The notes under the pieces were generated by a model. The model was given only the letters and a program-made list of their open reading frames with translations. It searched no databases and was not told the origin of the DNA. Of a stretch of 11,251 nucleotides of DNA, positions 1 to 6,340 are shown in pieces (position 1 is the stretch's first letter; every line of letters begins with the position of its first letter). The DNA lies in assembly GCA_009885415.1 (NCBI GenBank), contig VFKU01000551.1, forward strand, positions 1 through 11,251, given 5' to 3'. The translations under genes and the position numbers were made by a program. This DNA is from Rhodothermota bacterium (GTDB lineage: Bacteria; Hydrogenedentota; Hydrogenedentia; Hydrogenedentales; GCA-2746185).

Positions 1-228
1 CGAGGGGACTGGAAATTCCTGCACTACGCCGGCCACCCGCCCAAACTCTTCCATCTCACGAAGGACCCGGGTGAATCCAAGGATCTCGCCGGTGAACACC
101 CGGGCACGCTGAAGAAATTGATGCGGCTGTACGACAAATGGGAGTCTGAAACGATCGCGCCCGTGTACGGTCCGCGGACCTACGATCCGTTGATCTTTGA
201 AGGCGAAGAACTCGTCTTGGACTATTGA
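1..228 (+). CDS. Sulfatase, C-terminal fragment (5' end outside window)
   Basis: An open frame runs from the first base to a TGA at 226-228 and gives the last 75 residues of a protein. It opens with RGDWKFLHYAG, then KLFHLTKDPGESKDLA. That is the usual end of type I sulfatases (arylsulfatase/AslA family), where the final strand and helix read 'WKyi.y ... eLYDL..DP.E..NLA'. The catalytic Cys/Ser and the metal-binding Asp and His residues lie upstream, outside the window, so activity and substrate cannot be judged. Sulfatases of this family hydrolyse sulfate esters on polysaccharides or small molecules, usually in the periplasm or outside the cell. The tail after the DP.E motif carries a further 40 or so residues ending LVLDY, which I do not recognise. 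The gene converges on the SDR gene with only three bases between the stops, and no terminator fits there. Family assignment is good; substrate is unknown. Confidence 0.75.
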   Translation, partial: RGDWKFLHYAGHPPKLFHLTKDPGESKDLAGEHPGTLKKLMRLYDKWESETIAPVYGPRTYDPLIFEGEELVLDY

Positions 229-231
229 CGC

Positions 232-999
232 TCAGGCCGTCATCCCGCCGTCCGCTACGAAGGCCGCGCCGGTCGTGTAGCTGCTCGCGTCGGACGCGAG
301 GTACACCGCCAGCCCCGCCATCTCGCTCGGTTGCGCGTGACGCCCCAACGGAATCTGTTTGATGAACTGATCGTAAATCTCCGGCGTGTTGATCAACACG
401 CTCGCGAATTTCGTCTCGACCACGCCCGGGCAGATCGCGTTCACGCGCACGTTGCTCGATCCGAGCTCTTTGGCGAAACCCTTGGTCATGTTGATCACCG
501 CCGCCTTCGTCATGCTGTACACGACCTGCATCGCGCCCGGCGAGAGGCCCGCGATCGACGCGACGTTGATGATCGAGCCCTTGCCCTGTTCGACCATCAT
601 CCGCGCCGCGCACTGCGCCGCCACGAAGTACCCGCGCACGTTCACCTCGAAGGTCTTGTCGAAGGCCGGCAGTTCCATCGCGATCGCCGGCCCGAAATAC
701 GGGTTCGTCGCCGCGTTGTTCACCAGCACGTCGCAGCGGCCAAACTCGGCTTTCACCTTCGCGAAGAGCGCCGCGATCGCGTTCGGATCGCCCGTGTGAC
801 ACGCAGTCGGCACGCACTTCACACCGAAATCCTTGCGTATCGCCGCCGCCACGCCCTCGAGCGACTCCTGCTTGCGCGCCGCGATCACGAGATCCGCGCC
901 GTTCTCCGCCAGCGCTCGTGCGATCGACTCGCCGATGCCCCGGCTCGCCCCTGTCACCACCGCGGTCCTACCCTTCAAACTAAAATCGGCAATCGGCAT
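232..999 (-). CDS. SDR-family NAD(P)-dependent oxidoreductase
   Basis: A classical short-chain dehydrogenase/reductase of 255 residues, the usual family length. From the ATG, the Rossmann glycine motif TGASRGIG lies at about 16-23, NNAA at 94-97, and the catalytic tetrad is complete: Asn120, Ser148, Tyr161 and Lys165 (YSMTK). CPG at about 190-192 and the C-terminal VADGG motif are also present. An Arg (AAR) after the second strand suggests NADP(H) preference, which is inference. The protein is cytosolic and has no signal peptide. The overall pattern resembles DHRS4-like and FabG-like SDRs, but the substrate cannot be read from sequence. The start chosen is the ATG at 997-999. It has AAGGAAGG eight bases upstream, whereas a GTG three codons earlier would overlap that ribosome-binding site. 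The gene lies downstream of the GH3-LysM gene on the same strand, separated by a hairpin-rich spacer, so co-transcription is uncertain. Confidence 0.92.
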   Translation of the reverse strand: MPIADFSLKGRTAVVTGASRGIGESIARALAENGADLVIAARKQESLEGVAAAIRKDFGVKCVPTACHTGDPNAIAALFAKVKAEFGRCDVLVNNAATNPYFGPAIAMELPAFDKTFEVNVRGYFVAAQCAARMMVEQGKGSIINVASIAGLSPGAMQVVYSMTKAAVINMTKGFAKELGSSNVRVNAICPGVVETKFASVLINTPEIYDQFIKQIPLGRHAQPSEMAGLAVYLASDASSYTTGAAFVADGGMTA

Positions 1000-1032
1000 G
1001 GCGCGCACCTTCCTTCGTTTTTGGATTCAACA

Positions 1033-1157
1033 GGGCGCAACGCGCCCATCCACCGGCAAGAACGCACAGGATACGGAGCAATCGCCCCAAGATCAACGGG
1101 CCTCTTTGGACTGCGGCAGCGAGAGCTGCCGCTTTCCCAAGCCCAGCAAAGCTGGGC
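1033..1157. repeat. Three perfect hairpins in the spacer between the SDR and GH3-LysM genes
   Basis: The 193-base spacer contains three perfect inverted repeats: 1033-1038/1042-1047 (GGGCGC, loop AAC), 1113-1119/1126-1132 (GCGGCAG, loop CGAGAG) and 1141-1147/1151-1157 (GCCCAGC, loop AAA). The last two are eight bases apart and form a double palindrome like a REP/BIME unit. None is followed by a U-tract when read on the minus strand, which is the direction of the flanking genes. A typical intrinsic terminator for the GH3-LysM gene is therefore not supported. On the plus strand the middle hairpin is followed only by TTTCCC. They could act as mRNA 3'-end stabilisers or be copies of a dispersed repeat, but no second copy lies in this window. 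Confidence 0.6.
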
Positions 1158-1192
1158 GGCACCGCACCGAAACCCTCGCTCCCCTTGCGCGT

Positions 1193-3628
1193 CTACGGCG
1201 CCGGCTTCGGCACCTTCAGCGTCTGCCCGGCGCGAATCTGGTTGGCGTCTTTCAGATTGTTGAGATGGAGTATTGTCTCGTGCGTCGTCTTGTATTGCCG
1301 CGCAATCTTATTGATCGTGTCGCCCGCTTGCACCACATATTTCTCCGTCGCGATTTCCGCCGCGGGAGGCGTCGGCGCAGCGGGAGCTGGGGCCGCCTCC
1401 GCCACGGACGCGGGCGTGGAAGGCTCCGGAATGGCCGCGCTTGGCTCCGGAGTGGTCGCAGGCGCTGACGGCGTCTCCGCTGCAGGTTCCGGCGCAGCCT
1501 CGGGCTTCGCTTCCATCTCAGGCGTCGCACCGCCGCCGAGAAAAATGGTCAGCACCGCACCCGCTTCCAGCGCATCGGTCTCGAGGCCGTTCCACAACTT
1601 AATGTCTGCCTCCGCCACTTTGTACTTCTCCGCGATCTGGCCCAGCGTCTCTCCCGCCACCACCGTGTGCGCGGCCTTGACCGCCACACCCGCAAGGTTT
1701 GGCGCCGGGACGGGCGCTTCCGCCTGCGGCGCCTCTGCCGCCGGGACTTCCGCGGCCACCGCGGCCGGGGGACTCGGCGCGTCCGGCGCTTTCGTCGGCG
1801 CGCCTGCATCGCCCAAATAAATAGTCAATTTCGCCCCAACGCTCGGCGACGCGGAGGAAAGCTCATTCCATCGGACGATGTCCTCGACGGACACGGCATA
1901 GTCCCGTGCGATATCTGAAAGTTTCTCCCCCTCGCGCACCGTATGCTCGATGCGGCTTGCGTCTGCCGGAGCGGCGGCAGCCGCAGCGGCGGGGGCCGCA
2001 GCGGGATTCGTCACCGGCATTACTTCGGCCGGCGGCGGACTCGCGACCGGCAAAGGAGCCGCTTCGGGCGTCGCGGGCACAGGCTCCGCCACGCTTGGCA
2101 CGGTCGCCGCTTCTGCGCTCGGCGAATCCACCGCGGCGGGCGCAGGCGCGGTTTCGATCGGTGGCGAGGCCGCCGGCACTTCCGGCGCCGCGGGCTGGAC
2201 CGCCGGCGCAGGCGTTGGCGGATTTTGTGTCGCCGGCATTTCTACCGGTGCGGCAATGGCCGTCTCCAGCACGTGCGCCGGCGCGGCCAACTCCGCCACG
2301 CGCCCGCCCTCCGCGCCCGGCCCGATCGGATTCAGATTTACGATCGCCTCCTGCCATCGCTGCAATCGCGCCACGCTCTGCTGGAGTTTTTCGCGAGAGA
2401 GTGTCCCGCGCTCCACCGCCGCCGCGATCGCCGCGCTCACCGCGCGAATCCGCGCCGGATCCGGATCGAGCATGATCACCGCGTCGCAGCCCGCCGCGAG
2501 CGCCTGCACCGAGGCCTGCTCCGCGCCCATCGAGCGCGTCATCGAGTTTAGCGCCACGTCGTCCGCCACGATCACGCCTTCATAGCCCCAGCGCGCCCGC
2601 AACAACTCGCTCACCAGCACCGGAGAAAGCGCCGCCGGCCGCCGCGGGTTTTCCGGATCGAGCGCCGGCACCGCGACATGCGCCACGAGCATCCCGGGCA
2701 CGCCGCGCCGTACCGCCTGATCGAAGGGATACAGCAAACGACCCAATCCCGCCGGGTCCTTGTTCAGCGCGACCAGCAGCCCATCGGACCCGTAGGTCGC
2801 CGCGCCGTAGCCCGGAAAATGTTTGACCACCGGCAACACGCCGCCTTGCCGCAATCCGTCGGCCATCGCCAGCCCGATGCGCGCGACCAGCGTGTGCTCC
2901 GTGCCGAAGGACCGCACCGCGAAGCCCGGATTGATCGCGCCCGCCTCGAAAACATCCAGCACCGGCGCGAACGCGATCGCGATGCCCCGGCCGACGCAGG
3001 CCTCGCCGTATTGTTGGCCGATTTTCCGCGCGAGTTCGGGGTCGCCATTCTGCCCAAGCGCCTGCGCGCTTGGCGCATTCTCGACGCCCAACAAGTTGTA
3101 GGGGCCGCCCTCCTGTTGCACCGCGATCAGCGGCAAATCGCCCAGGCCCTCGCCGAGACCCTCGGCCGCTTTAATTTCTTTCACGAGCGCAAAGGTCTGC
3201 GTTCGCGATCCGAGGTTCACGTCCTGCAAAAGCACCGCGCCCGGACGCAGCTCGCGGAGCAGCGCCTTCGTCCCCTCCGCCAGCCACTGCCCGTTCACCG
3301 CGATGATCAAATGCCGCGCGGCCCAATATCCGTCCGGGCCGGGCGTGGACGCGGCCGCTGGTCCGGGCTGCGGGGCCCCGGCGGAAATGATCGGAGCGGC
3401 GATCGGCGGGGCGGAAACGGCAGCAGGCGCTGCGGTCTTCACAGGAACGGGCGAGGGTTCCGCCGCAGGAACCTCGGATGCAGATTGGGGCGCTTGCGCC
3501 TTTGCCTCTTCCGCGACGGGCGGCCGCGGAGAGAAGGTGACATAGCCGAGCGAAAAGCCCAGCGCCACGCCAAACAACAGCGTGGCCATCAGCATGGATG
3601 ACCACGACAACGCGTTCGTCTTGTTCAT
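1193..3628 (-). CDS. Signal-anchored GH3 (NagZ-like) protein with three LysM domains
   Basis: An 811-residue envelope protein. Residues 12-32 are a hydrophobic signal or anchor segment, followed by a Pro/Ala linker. A glycoside hydrolase family 3 domain spans about 98-430, then a long Pro/Ala/Glu linker, then three LysM domains at about 561-606, 653-698 and 763-808, each with a GD/GE-type motif and the WN or LNN core. LysM binds N-acetylglucosamine in peptidoglycan, and NagZ-type GH3 enzymes release GlcNAc. The pairing points to a cell-wall role, probably in the periplasm. Several GH3 landmarks are conserved: RSFG, KHFPG (Lys269-His270) and the nucleophile-region ADD (356-357). Others are changed: DQEGGR reads QQEGGP at about 171-176, and the Asp-x-His general acid/base dyad after KHFPGxG reads Gly280-Ser-Asp282. 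It may therefore be a weak enzyme or a binding-only protein. The ATG at 3626-3628 is preferred over an upstream TTG that has no ribosome-binding site. It lies 107 bases downstream of dnaX on the same strand. Confidence 0.85.
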   Translation of the reverse strand: MNKTNALSWSSMLMATLLFGVALGFSLGYVTFSPRPPVAEEAKAQAPQSASEVPAAEPSPVPVKTAAPAAVSAPPIAAPIISAGAPQPGPAAASTPGPDGYWAARHLIIAVNGQWLAEGTKALLRELRPGAVLLQDVNLGSRTQTFALVKEIKAAEGLGEGLGDLPLIAVQQEGGPYNLLGVENAPSAQALGQNGDPELARKIGQQYGEACVGRGIAIAFAPVLDVFEAGAINPGFAVRSFGTEHTLVARIGLAMADGLRQGGVLPVVKHFPGYGAATYGSDGLLVALNKDPAGLGRLLYPFDQAVRRGVPGMLVAHVAVPALDPENPRRPAALSPVLVSELLRARWGYEGVIVADDVALNSMTRSMGAEQASVQALAAGCDAVIMLDPDPARIRAVSAAIAAAVERGTLSREKLQQSVARLQRWQEAIVNLNPIGPGAEGGRVAELAAPAHVLETAIAAPVEMPATQNPPTPAPAVQPAAPEVPAASPPIETAPAPAAVDSPSAEAATVPSVAEPVPATPEAAPLPVASPPPAEVMPVTNPAAAPAAAAAAAPADASRIEHTVREGEKLSDIARDYAVSVEDIVRWNELSSASPSVGAKLTIYLGDAGAPTKAPDAPSPPAAVAAEVPAAEAPQAEAPVPAPNLAGVAVKAAHTVVAGETLGQIAEKYKVAEADIKLWNGLETDALEAGAVLTIFLGGGATPEMEAKPEAAPEPAAETPSAPATTPEPSAAIPEPSTPASVAEAAPAPAAPTPPAAEIATEKYVVQAGDTINKIARQYKTTHETILHLNNLKDANQIRAGQTLKVPKPAP

Positions 3629-3735
3629 GGCCGGCGGGACCCCCAACGGCGCCGCGCGTCTCGCGGATTTACGCCCCCGACTCGCTCAAAACCCTATCAC
3701 AGCAGGCCTGCCCGGCACCAGAAGCGTGCGCGGGC

Positions 3736-5307
3736 TTACTCGGTTTCCTGCGCCGCAGGCGCCACCGGCGTCACGCTTTTTACGTCGACGATTTTGCCCT
3801 TGAACACCTTCACCACCTGCTGCACATGCGGATCGCCCAGCAGCGTCTGCGCGTCTTCCGCCGTCACGCCCGGCACGCTCAGCTCGCGCGCCGCAGGCCG
3901 CGCCGACACACCGCCATTTGCCGCAGCACGCTCCGGCTTCGCCGTAGACGCCGCCGTCGCCGGGCCCGCAAAATCCGGAACCGCCGCGGCCGGTTCTAAG
4001 TTCACTTCACTTTTTTTTTTAGCCGAGGCCGCAGGCTTGGATACTGGCGCAGGAGCCGCGGGGGCAGGAGCGCTGGGCGGAGCCGACGCTGCCGCGGGCT
4101 TCGTCTTCGCAGGCGCAGAGGCCGGTGCTGCCTGCTGAATCTGAGTAGGCGCGCCGCCCTCGCGCAACAGCGCGAGCTTCTCGAGCACGCTCTCGACCGA
4201 CACGTCCACCGCGCGTTTCGACACGCGAATCAACATCGCCTCGAGCGCCGTCCGCTGCGCGAGCTGCGAATCGAAGCCGGTCGCCAATTCAGCAAACTGC
4301 TCGACCAGCCGCACCAACTGCATCAAGGTGAAGCGTCCCGCGCGCTCGCGCATCTCGGCCACTTCGTCGTCCGGCAGCGCCAGCAATTCCGCCGGCCCGC
4401 CGCTGCGCAGCACGAGCAAATTCCTGAAATACCGCAGGATTTCCTGCGCAAACTGCGAGAGGTCCTTCCCGTGGACGACGACCTCCTCGACAATCGTCAG
4501 CAGCCGGACCACGTCCTCGCGGCCCAGCGCGTCGCACAAGTCGTGCAACACGCGCCAGTCCACCAGCCCCAAAACGCTGTACACGTCCTGATACGTGATC
4601 TCGCCGTCGCAATACGAAAACAACTGATCGAGGATGCTCTCCGCGTCGCGCACGCCGCCGTCCGCCGCGCGCGCAATCGCATACAAGGCGTCCTGCGACG
4701 CCGTGCGCTTCTCCGCCACCACAATCCGCGTCAGCAGCGTAATCAATTCCTTCACGCCGACCCGCCGGAAATCCAGCCGCTGGCACCGCGAAATGATTGT
4801 CGCCGGAATCTTGTGCGCTTCCGTCGTCGCCAGGATGAAGATCGCGTGCGGCGGCGGCTCTTCGAGGGTTTTGAGCAGGGCGTTAAACGCCGCCGACGAC
4901 AACTGATGCACTTCGTCGATCACGTATATCTTGTAGCGCGAACTCGACGGCACCATCCGCACGTTGTCGCGAATCTGCCGCACGTCCTCGACGCTGTTGT
5001 TCGAGGCGCCGTCAATCTCCAGCACGTCGATGTTCGTCCCCGCCGCGATCGACCGGCAATTGGGGCACTCGCCGCAGGGCTCCGCCGTGGGTCCGTCGCT
5101 CGAGAGGCAATTCAGGCAGCGCGCGAGGATGCGCGCCGAGGTCGTCTTCCCAATCCCCCGCGACCCGACGAACAGGTACGCGTGGTGAATCCGCCCAGAA
5201 CGCAACGAGTTCTGCAGCGTCCGCGTGATGTGCTCCTGTCCGACAACGTCGTCGAAGCGCTGCGGCCGCCACCGCCGCGCGAGCACAAGATAATGATCGT
5301 CCGCCAT
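3736..5307 (-). CDS. dnaX: DNA polymerase III subunit tau (and probably gamma)
   Basis: Clamp-loader ATPase, which loads the sliding clamp on DNA in the replisome. It has 523 residues from the chosen ATG. The conserved N-terminus (HYLVLARRWRPQRFDDVVGQ) is followed by Walker A GSRGIGKT (48-55), zinc-ligand cysteines 67, 78, 81 and 84, Walker B DEVH (131-134), a sensor-1 ATTE, and the arginine-finger SRC (173-175). The gamma domain III follows to about residue 385. A Pro/Ala linker with three lysines (430-432) is encoded by an A10 run where a frame change would yield the shorter gamma form. The tail ends in a conserved-looking HVQQVVKVFKGKIVDV segment. A longer reading frame would add 21 residues, but those are the translation of a palindromic repeat (AWAGRPCHG), so the ATG at 5305-5307 is preferred. 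Its ribosome-binding site is weak (GGGG, nine bases upstream). It lies just downstream of the SRP RNA gene. The common downstream partners ybaB and recR are absent, and the GH3-LysM gene follows instead. Confidence 0.96.
   Translation of the reverse strand: MADDHYLVLARRWRPQRFDDVVGQEHITRTLQNSLRSGRIHHAYLFVGSRGIGKTTSARILARCLNCLSSDGPTAEPCGECPNCRSIAAGTNIDVLEIDGASNNSVEDVRQIRDNVRMVPSSSRYKIYVIDEVHQLSSAAFNALLKTLEEPPPHAIFILATTEAHKIPATIISRCQRLDFRRVGVKELITLLTRIVVAEKRTASQDALYAIARAADGGVRDAESILDQLFSYCDGEITYQDVYSVLGLVDWRVLHDLCDALGREDVVRLLTIVEEVVVHGKDLSQFAQEILRYFRNLLVLRSGGPAELLALPDDEVAEMRERAGRFTLMQLVRLVEQFAELATGFDSQLAQRTALEAMLIRVSKRAVDVSVESVLEKLALLREGGAPTQIQQAAPASAPAKTKPAAASAPPSAPAPAAPAPVSKPAASAKKKSEVNLEPAAAVPDFAGPATAASTAKPERAAANGGVSARPAARELSVPGVTAEDAQTLLGDPHVQQVVKVFKGKIVDVKSVTPVAPAAQETE
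3978..3996 (-). promoter_or_regulatory. Stem-loop 14 bases downstream of the dnaX slippery tract
   Basis: On the dnaX coding strand GAACCG (3996-3991) pairs perfectly with CGGTTC (3983-3978) around a seven-base loop. It begins 14 bases after the A10 tract. E. coli dnaX has a stimulatory stem-loop closer to its slip site (about 5-6 bases). This one is short and rather far away, so it is only a candidate frameshift stimulator. Confidence 0.3.
4011..4020 (-). promoter_or_regulatory. A10 slippery tract in dnaX (tau/gamma switch)
   Basis: Ten consecutive A residues on the coding strand encode Lys430-432 and the first base of Ser433 (AAA AAA AAA AGT GAA). One extra A, or a -1 ribosomal shift, reads AAG TGA and stops at once. 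One fewer A, or a +1 shift, reads GTG AAG TGA and stops two codons later. Both alternatives give a protein of about 433 residues that ends after domain III, which is gamma-sized. In known systems, E. coli dnaX uses A-AAA-AAG with a -1 ribosomal shift, and Thermus dnaX uses an A run with transcriptional slippage. The tract and stops are seen directly; the slippage is inferred. Confidence 0.75.
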
Positions 5308-5328
5308 GCCAACACGCCCCAGCCCGCC

Positions 5329-5357
5329 GTGGCATGGGCGGCCCGCCCATGCGCCAC
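5329..5357. repeat. Palindromic repeat at the dnaX 5' end
   Basis: CATGGGCGG (5333-5341) and CCGCCCATG (5343-5351) form a perfect 9-base inverted repeat around a single C. The flanking GTGG (5329-5332) and CCAC (5354-5357) add four more pairs across a two-base bulge. It lies 22 bases upstream of the dnaX ATG. It would form a strong hairpin in the dnaX leader, or act as a REP-like element. In-frame translation through it produces the artefactual peptide AWAGRPCHG. It is the only copy in this window. Confidence 0.6.
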
Positions 5358-5418
5358 CCATCGCGGTCATCGCACTGAATTAAGTCACATAGCGCAGGAC
5401 CGGCAGCTCCGGCCAGAC

Positions 5419-5526
5419 AGCCTACAGCACACGCGCCGACACGCCTATGGCTGCTTCCTTCCGGACCTGACCAGGTTCGGCAGCGGCTCGTTGAATAGGG
5501 CCCGACCCTCAACGCCGCAGGCCCTG
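5419..5526 (-). ncRNA. ffs: Signal recognition particle RNA, small bacterial (4.5S) type
   Basis: The minus strand carries the hallmark SRP RNA apical core, ACCTGGTCAGGTCCGGAAGG followed by AAGCAGC (about 5475-5449). This is the Ffh-binding hairpin with its GGUC-type tetraloop and asymmetric internal loop. GCUGC/GCAGC closes the core. The segment after the core, with GCGUGUGC and GUAGGC, and the 5' element CGTTGA...TCAACG (an inner hairpin) match the consensus of small bacterial SRP RNAs. The outer ends pair as GGCCTGCGGC (5523-5514) with GCTGTAGGCT (5428-5419), which sets the boundaries to within a few bases at about 105 nt. With Ffh, the RNA targets nascent membrane and secreted proteins to the inner membrane. 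It lies directly upstream of dnaX on the same strand, a commonly seen neighbourhood. No intrinsic terminator is evident after its 3' end. Confidence 0.93.
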
Positions 5527-5530
5527 CGCC

Positions 5531-5544
5531 ATATAAAGAATAAA
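5531..5544. promoter_or_regulatory. AT-rich divergent promoter zone between SRP RNA and the thioredoxin gene
   Basis: A short AT-rich island (ATATAAAGAATAAA) stands out in GC-rich DNA immediately upstream of the SRP RNA. Read on the minus strand it offers -10-like TATTCT (5542-5537) or TTATAT (5536-5531), correctly placed to start the SRP RNA at about 5524-5530. On the plus strand TATAAA (5532-5537) could serve the thioredoxin gene. No convincing -35 box is seen for either direction. Confidence 0.4.
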
Positions 5545-5627
5545 CGATTCCCCGGCCAGATTGCGACCCGACCCATGCCATCCAGCGCGCACGGTTTGCG
5601 CGACCCAAGCGGAATACAGGAAAATAC

Positions 5628-5681
5628 ATGATGAGACTTTACCCCTCTTCCGGGAACCCCTCTTGCCAATGCGCGCATTGA
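5628..5681 (+). CDS. Possible 17-residue leader ORF overlapping the thioredoxin start
   Basis: ATGATG at 5628 follows a good Shine-Dalgarno (AGGA at 5618-5621, six-base spacing) and opens a 17-codon frame, MMRLYPSSGNPSCQCAH, ending at TGA 5679-5681. The thioredoxin ATG at 5669 lies inside it in another frame and has only a poor ribosome-binding site of its own. Translation of the short frame could therefore feed initiation of the thioredoxin by coupling. There is no family match I can name and it could be chance. It is the best-placed ribosome-binding site in this leader. Confidence 0.25.
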   Translation: MMRLYPSSGNPSCQCAH

Positions 5682-6277
5682 TCGCACTCTTCTGTGGGTG
5701 CCTAATGGTCGCCGCCGAGTTCACCGTGGGCGCGGCCTACGCCGCCGAGACGGCCACCAGTGCGCCGTGGCGCACGCTGGGCGACGAGGCCCCCGAGCTG
5801 AACGTCGACTTCGTCAAGGGCGAGCCGATCGCGCTCGCGCAGGACCCCGGCACGCATATTTTCATCGTCGAGTTCTGGGCGACCTGGTGCGGGCCCTGCC
5901 GCTACACCGCCCCGAAACTCTCGGCCCTGCAAAAAAAATTCGGCGACAAGGGCCTTGTCGTCATCGGCATTTCGGACGAAGACGCCGAAACGGTAAAACC
6001 CTTCCTCCAAAAAGAAGGCCGCGACATGGAATTCCGCGTTGCGCTCGATCGCGCCCACACCACCAACGGCCGCTACTTCGAGGGCTTCGGCCGCGAAAAC
6101 ACGCTGCCGACCGCCTACGTGGTCGACGGGAACGGCCGCGTCGCATGGATCGGCAATCCGCTAAACCCCTTCATGGAAAAACTCGTCGAACGGCTGGTCG
6201 CCGGCCTCCCGCGCAACGCCAATGCCGCCAAGCCCTCCGGCGAAGGGCCGCCAAAACCCGCAGCGAAAGCCGAATAA
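5669..6277 (+). CDS. TlpA/ResA-like periplasmic thioredoxin
   Basis: A 202-residue secreted thiol-disulfide protein. A hydrophobic signal peptide with an AYA|AE cleavage site ends near residue 25. The thioredoxin fold follows, with FWATWCGPC (active-site Cys74 and Cys77, CGPC), a VIGISDED strand, and the cis-proline loop TLPTAYVVDGNG (Pro147). The C-terminus is a short Lys/Pro/Ala tail. TlpA/ResA proteins reduce or isomerise disulfides in the periplasm, often in cytochrome c maturation, but no cytochrome genes are near, so its partner is unknown. The frame is open back to 5561, but the upstream part lacks secretion features. The ATG at 5669 directly precedes the signal peptide and is preferred, even though its ribosome-binding site is weak. 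It is divergent from the SRP RNA. The BI-1 gene follows after 63 bases. Confidence 0.88.
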   Translation: MRALIALFCGCLMVAAEFTVGAAYAAETATSAPWRTLGDEAPELNVDFVKGEPIALAQDPGTHIFIVEFWATWCGPCRYTAPKLSALQKKFGDKGLVVIGISDEDAETVKPFLQKEGRDMEFRVALDRAHTTNGRYFEGFGRENTLPTAYVVDGNGRVAWIGNPLNPFMEKLVERLVAGLPRNANAAKPSGEGPPKPAAKAE

Positions 6278-6294
6278 GTCCACGGGAAATGCGG

Positions 6295-6324
6295 TATAGT
6301 AATACGTAGAAGACGGCAACGTCT
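6295..6324 (+). promoter_or_regulatory. Putative -10 box and GCAA-loop hairpin upstream of the BI-1 gene
   Basis: TATAGT at 6295-6300 matches the -10 consensus at five of six bases, but no good -35 lies 16-18 bases upstream. Downstream, AGACG (6311-6315) and CGTCT (6320-6324) form a perfect five-pair stem closed by a GCAA (GNRA) tetraloop. It ends four bases before the strong AGGAGGA ribosome-binding site (6328-6334). The hairpin could tune translation or mRNA stability. Confidence 0.3.
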
Positions 6325-6340
6325 CGCAGGAGGACACCCC

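Noticed and set aside
1113..1157. Intrinsic terminator for the GH3-LysM gene
   Set aside because: The hairpins are good but no U-tract follows on the minus strand, so I list them as repeats rather than a terminator.
1252..2551. Several Arg-rich frames overlapping the GH3-LysM linker and LysM region on both strands
   Set aside because: They are frame-shifted readings of the Pro/Ala-rich linker and carry no recognisable domain.
3629..3735. Spacer between dnaX and the GH3-LysM gene
   Set aside because: Only a loop-less 10-base palindrome (GCAGGCCTGC, 3702-3711) was seen; there is no promoter or terminator I can support.
5308..5370. N-terminal extension of dnaX
   Set aside because: It translates a palindromic repeat and lacks similarity to DnaX N-termini, which begin at about MADDHYLVLARRWRP here.
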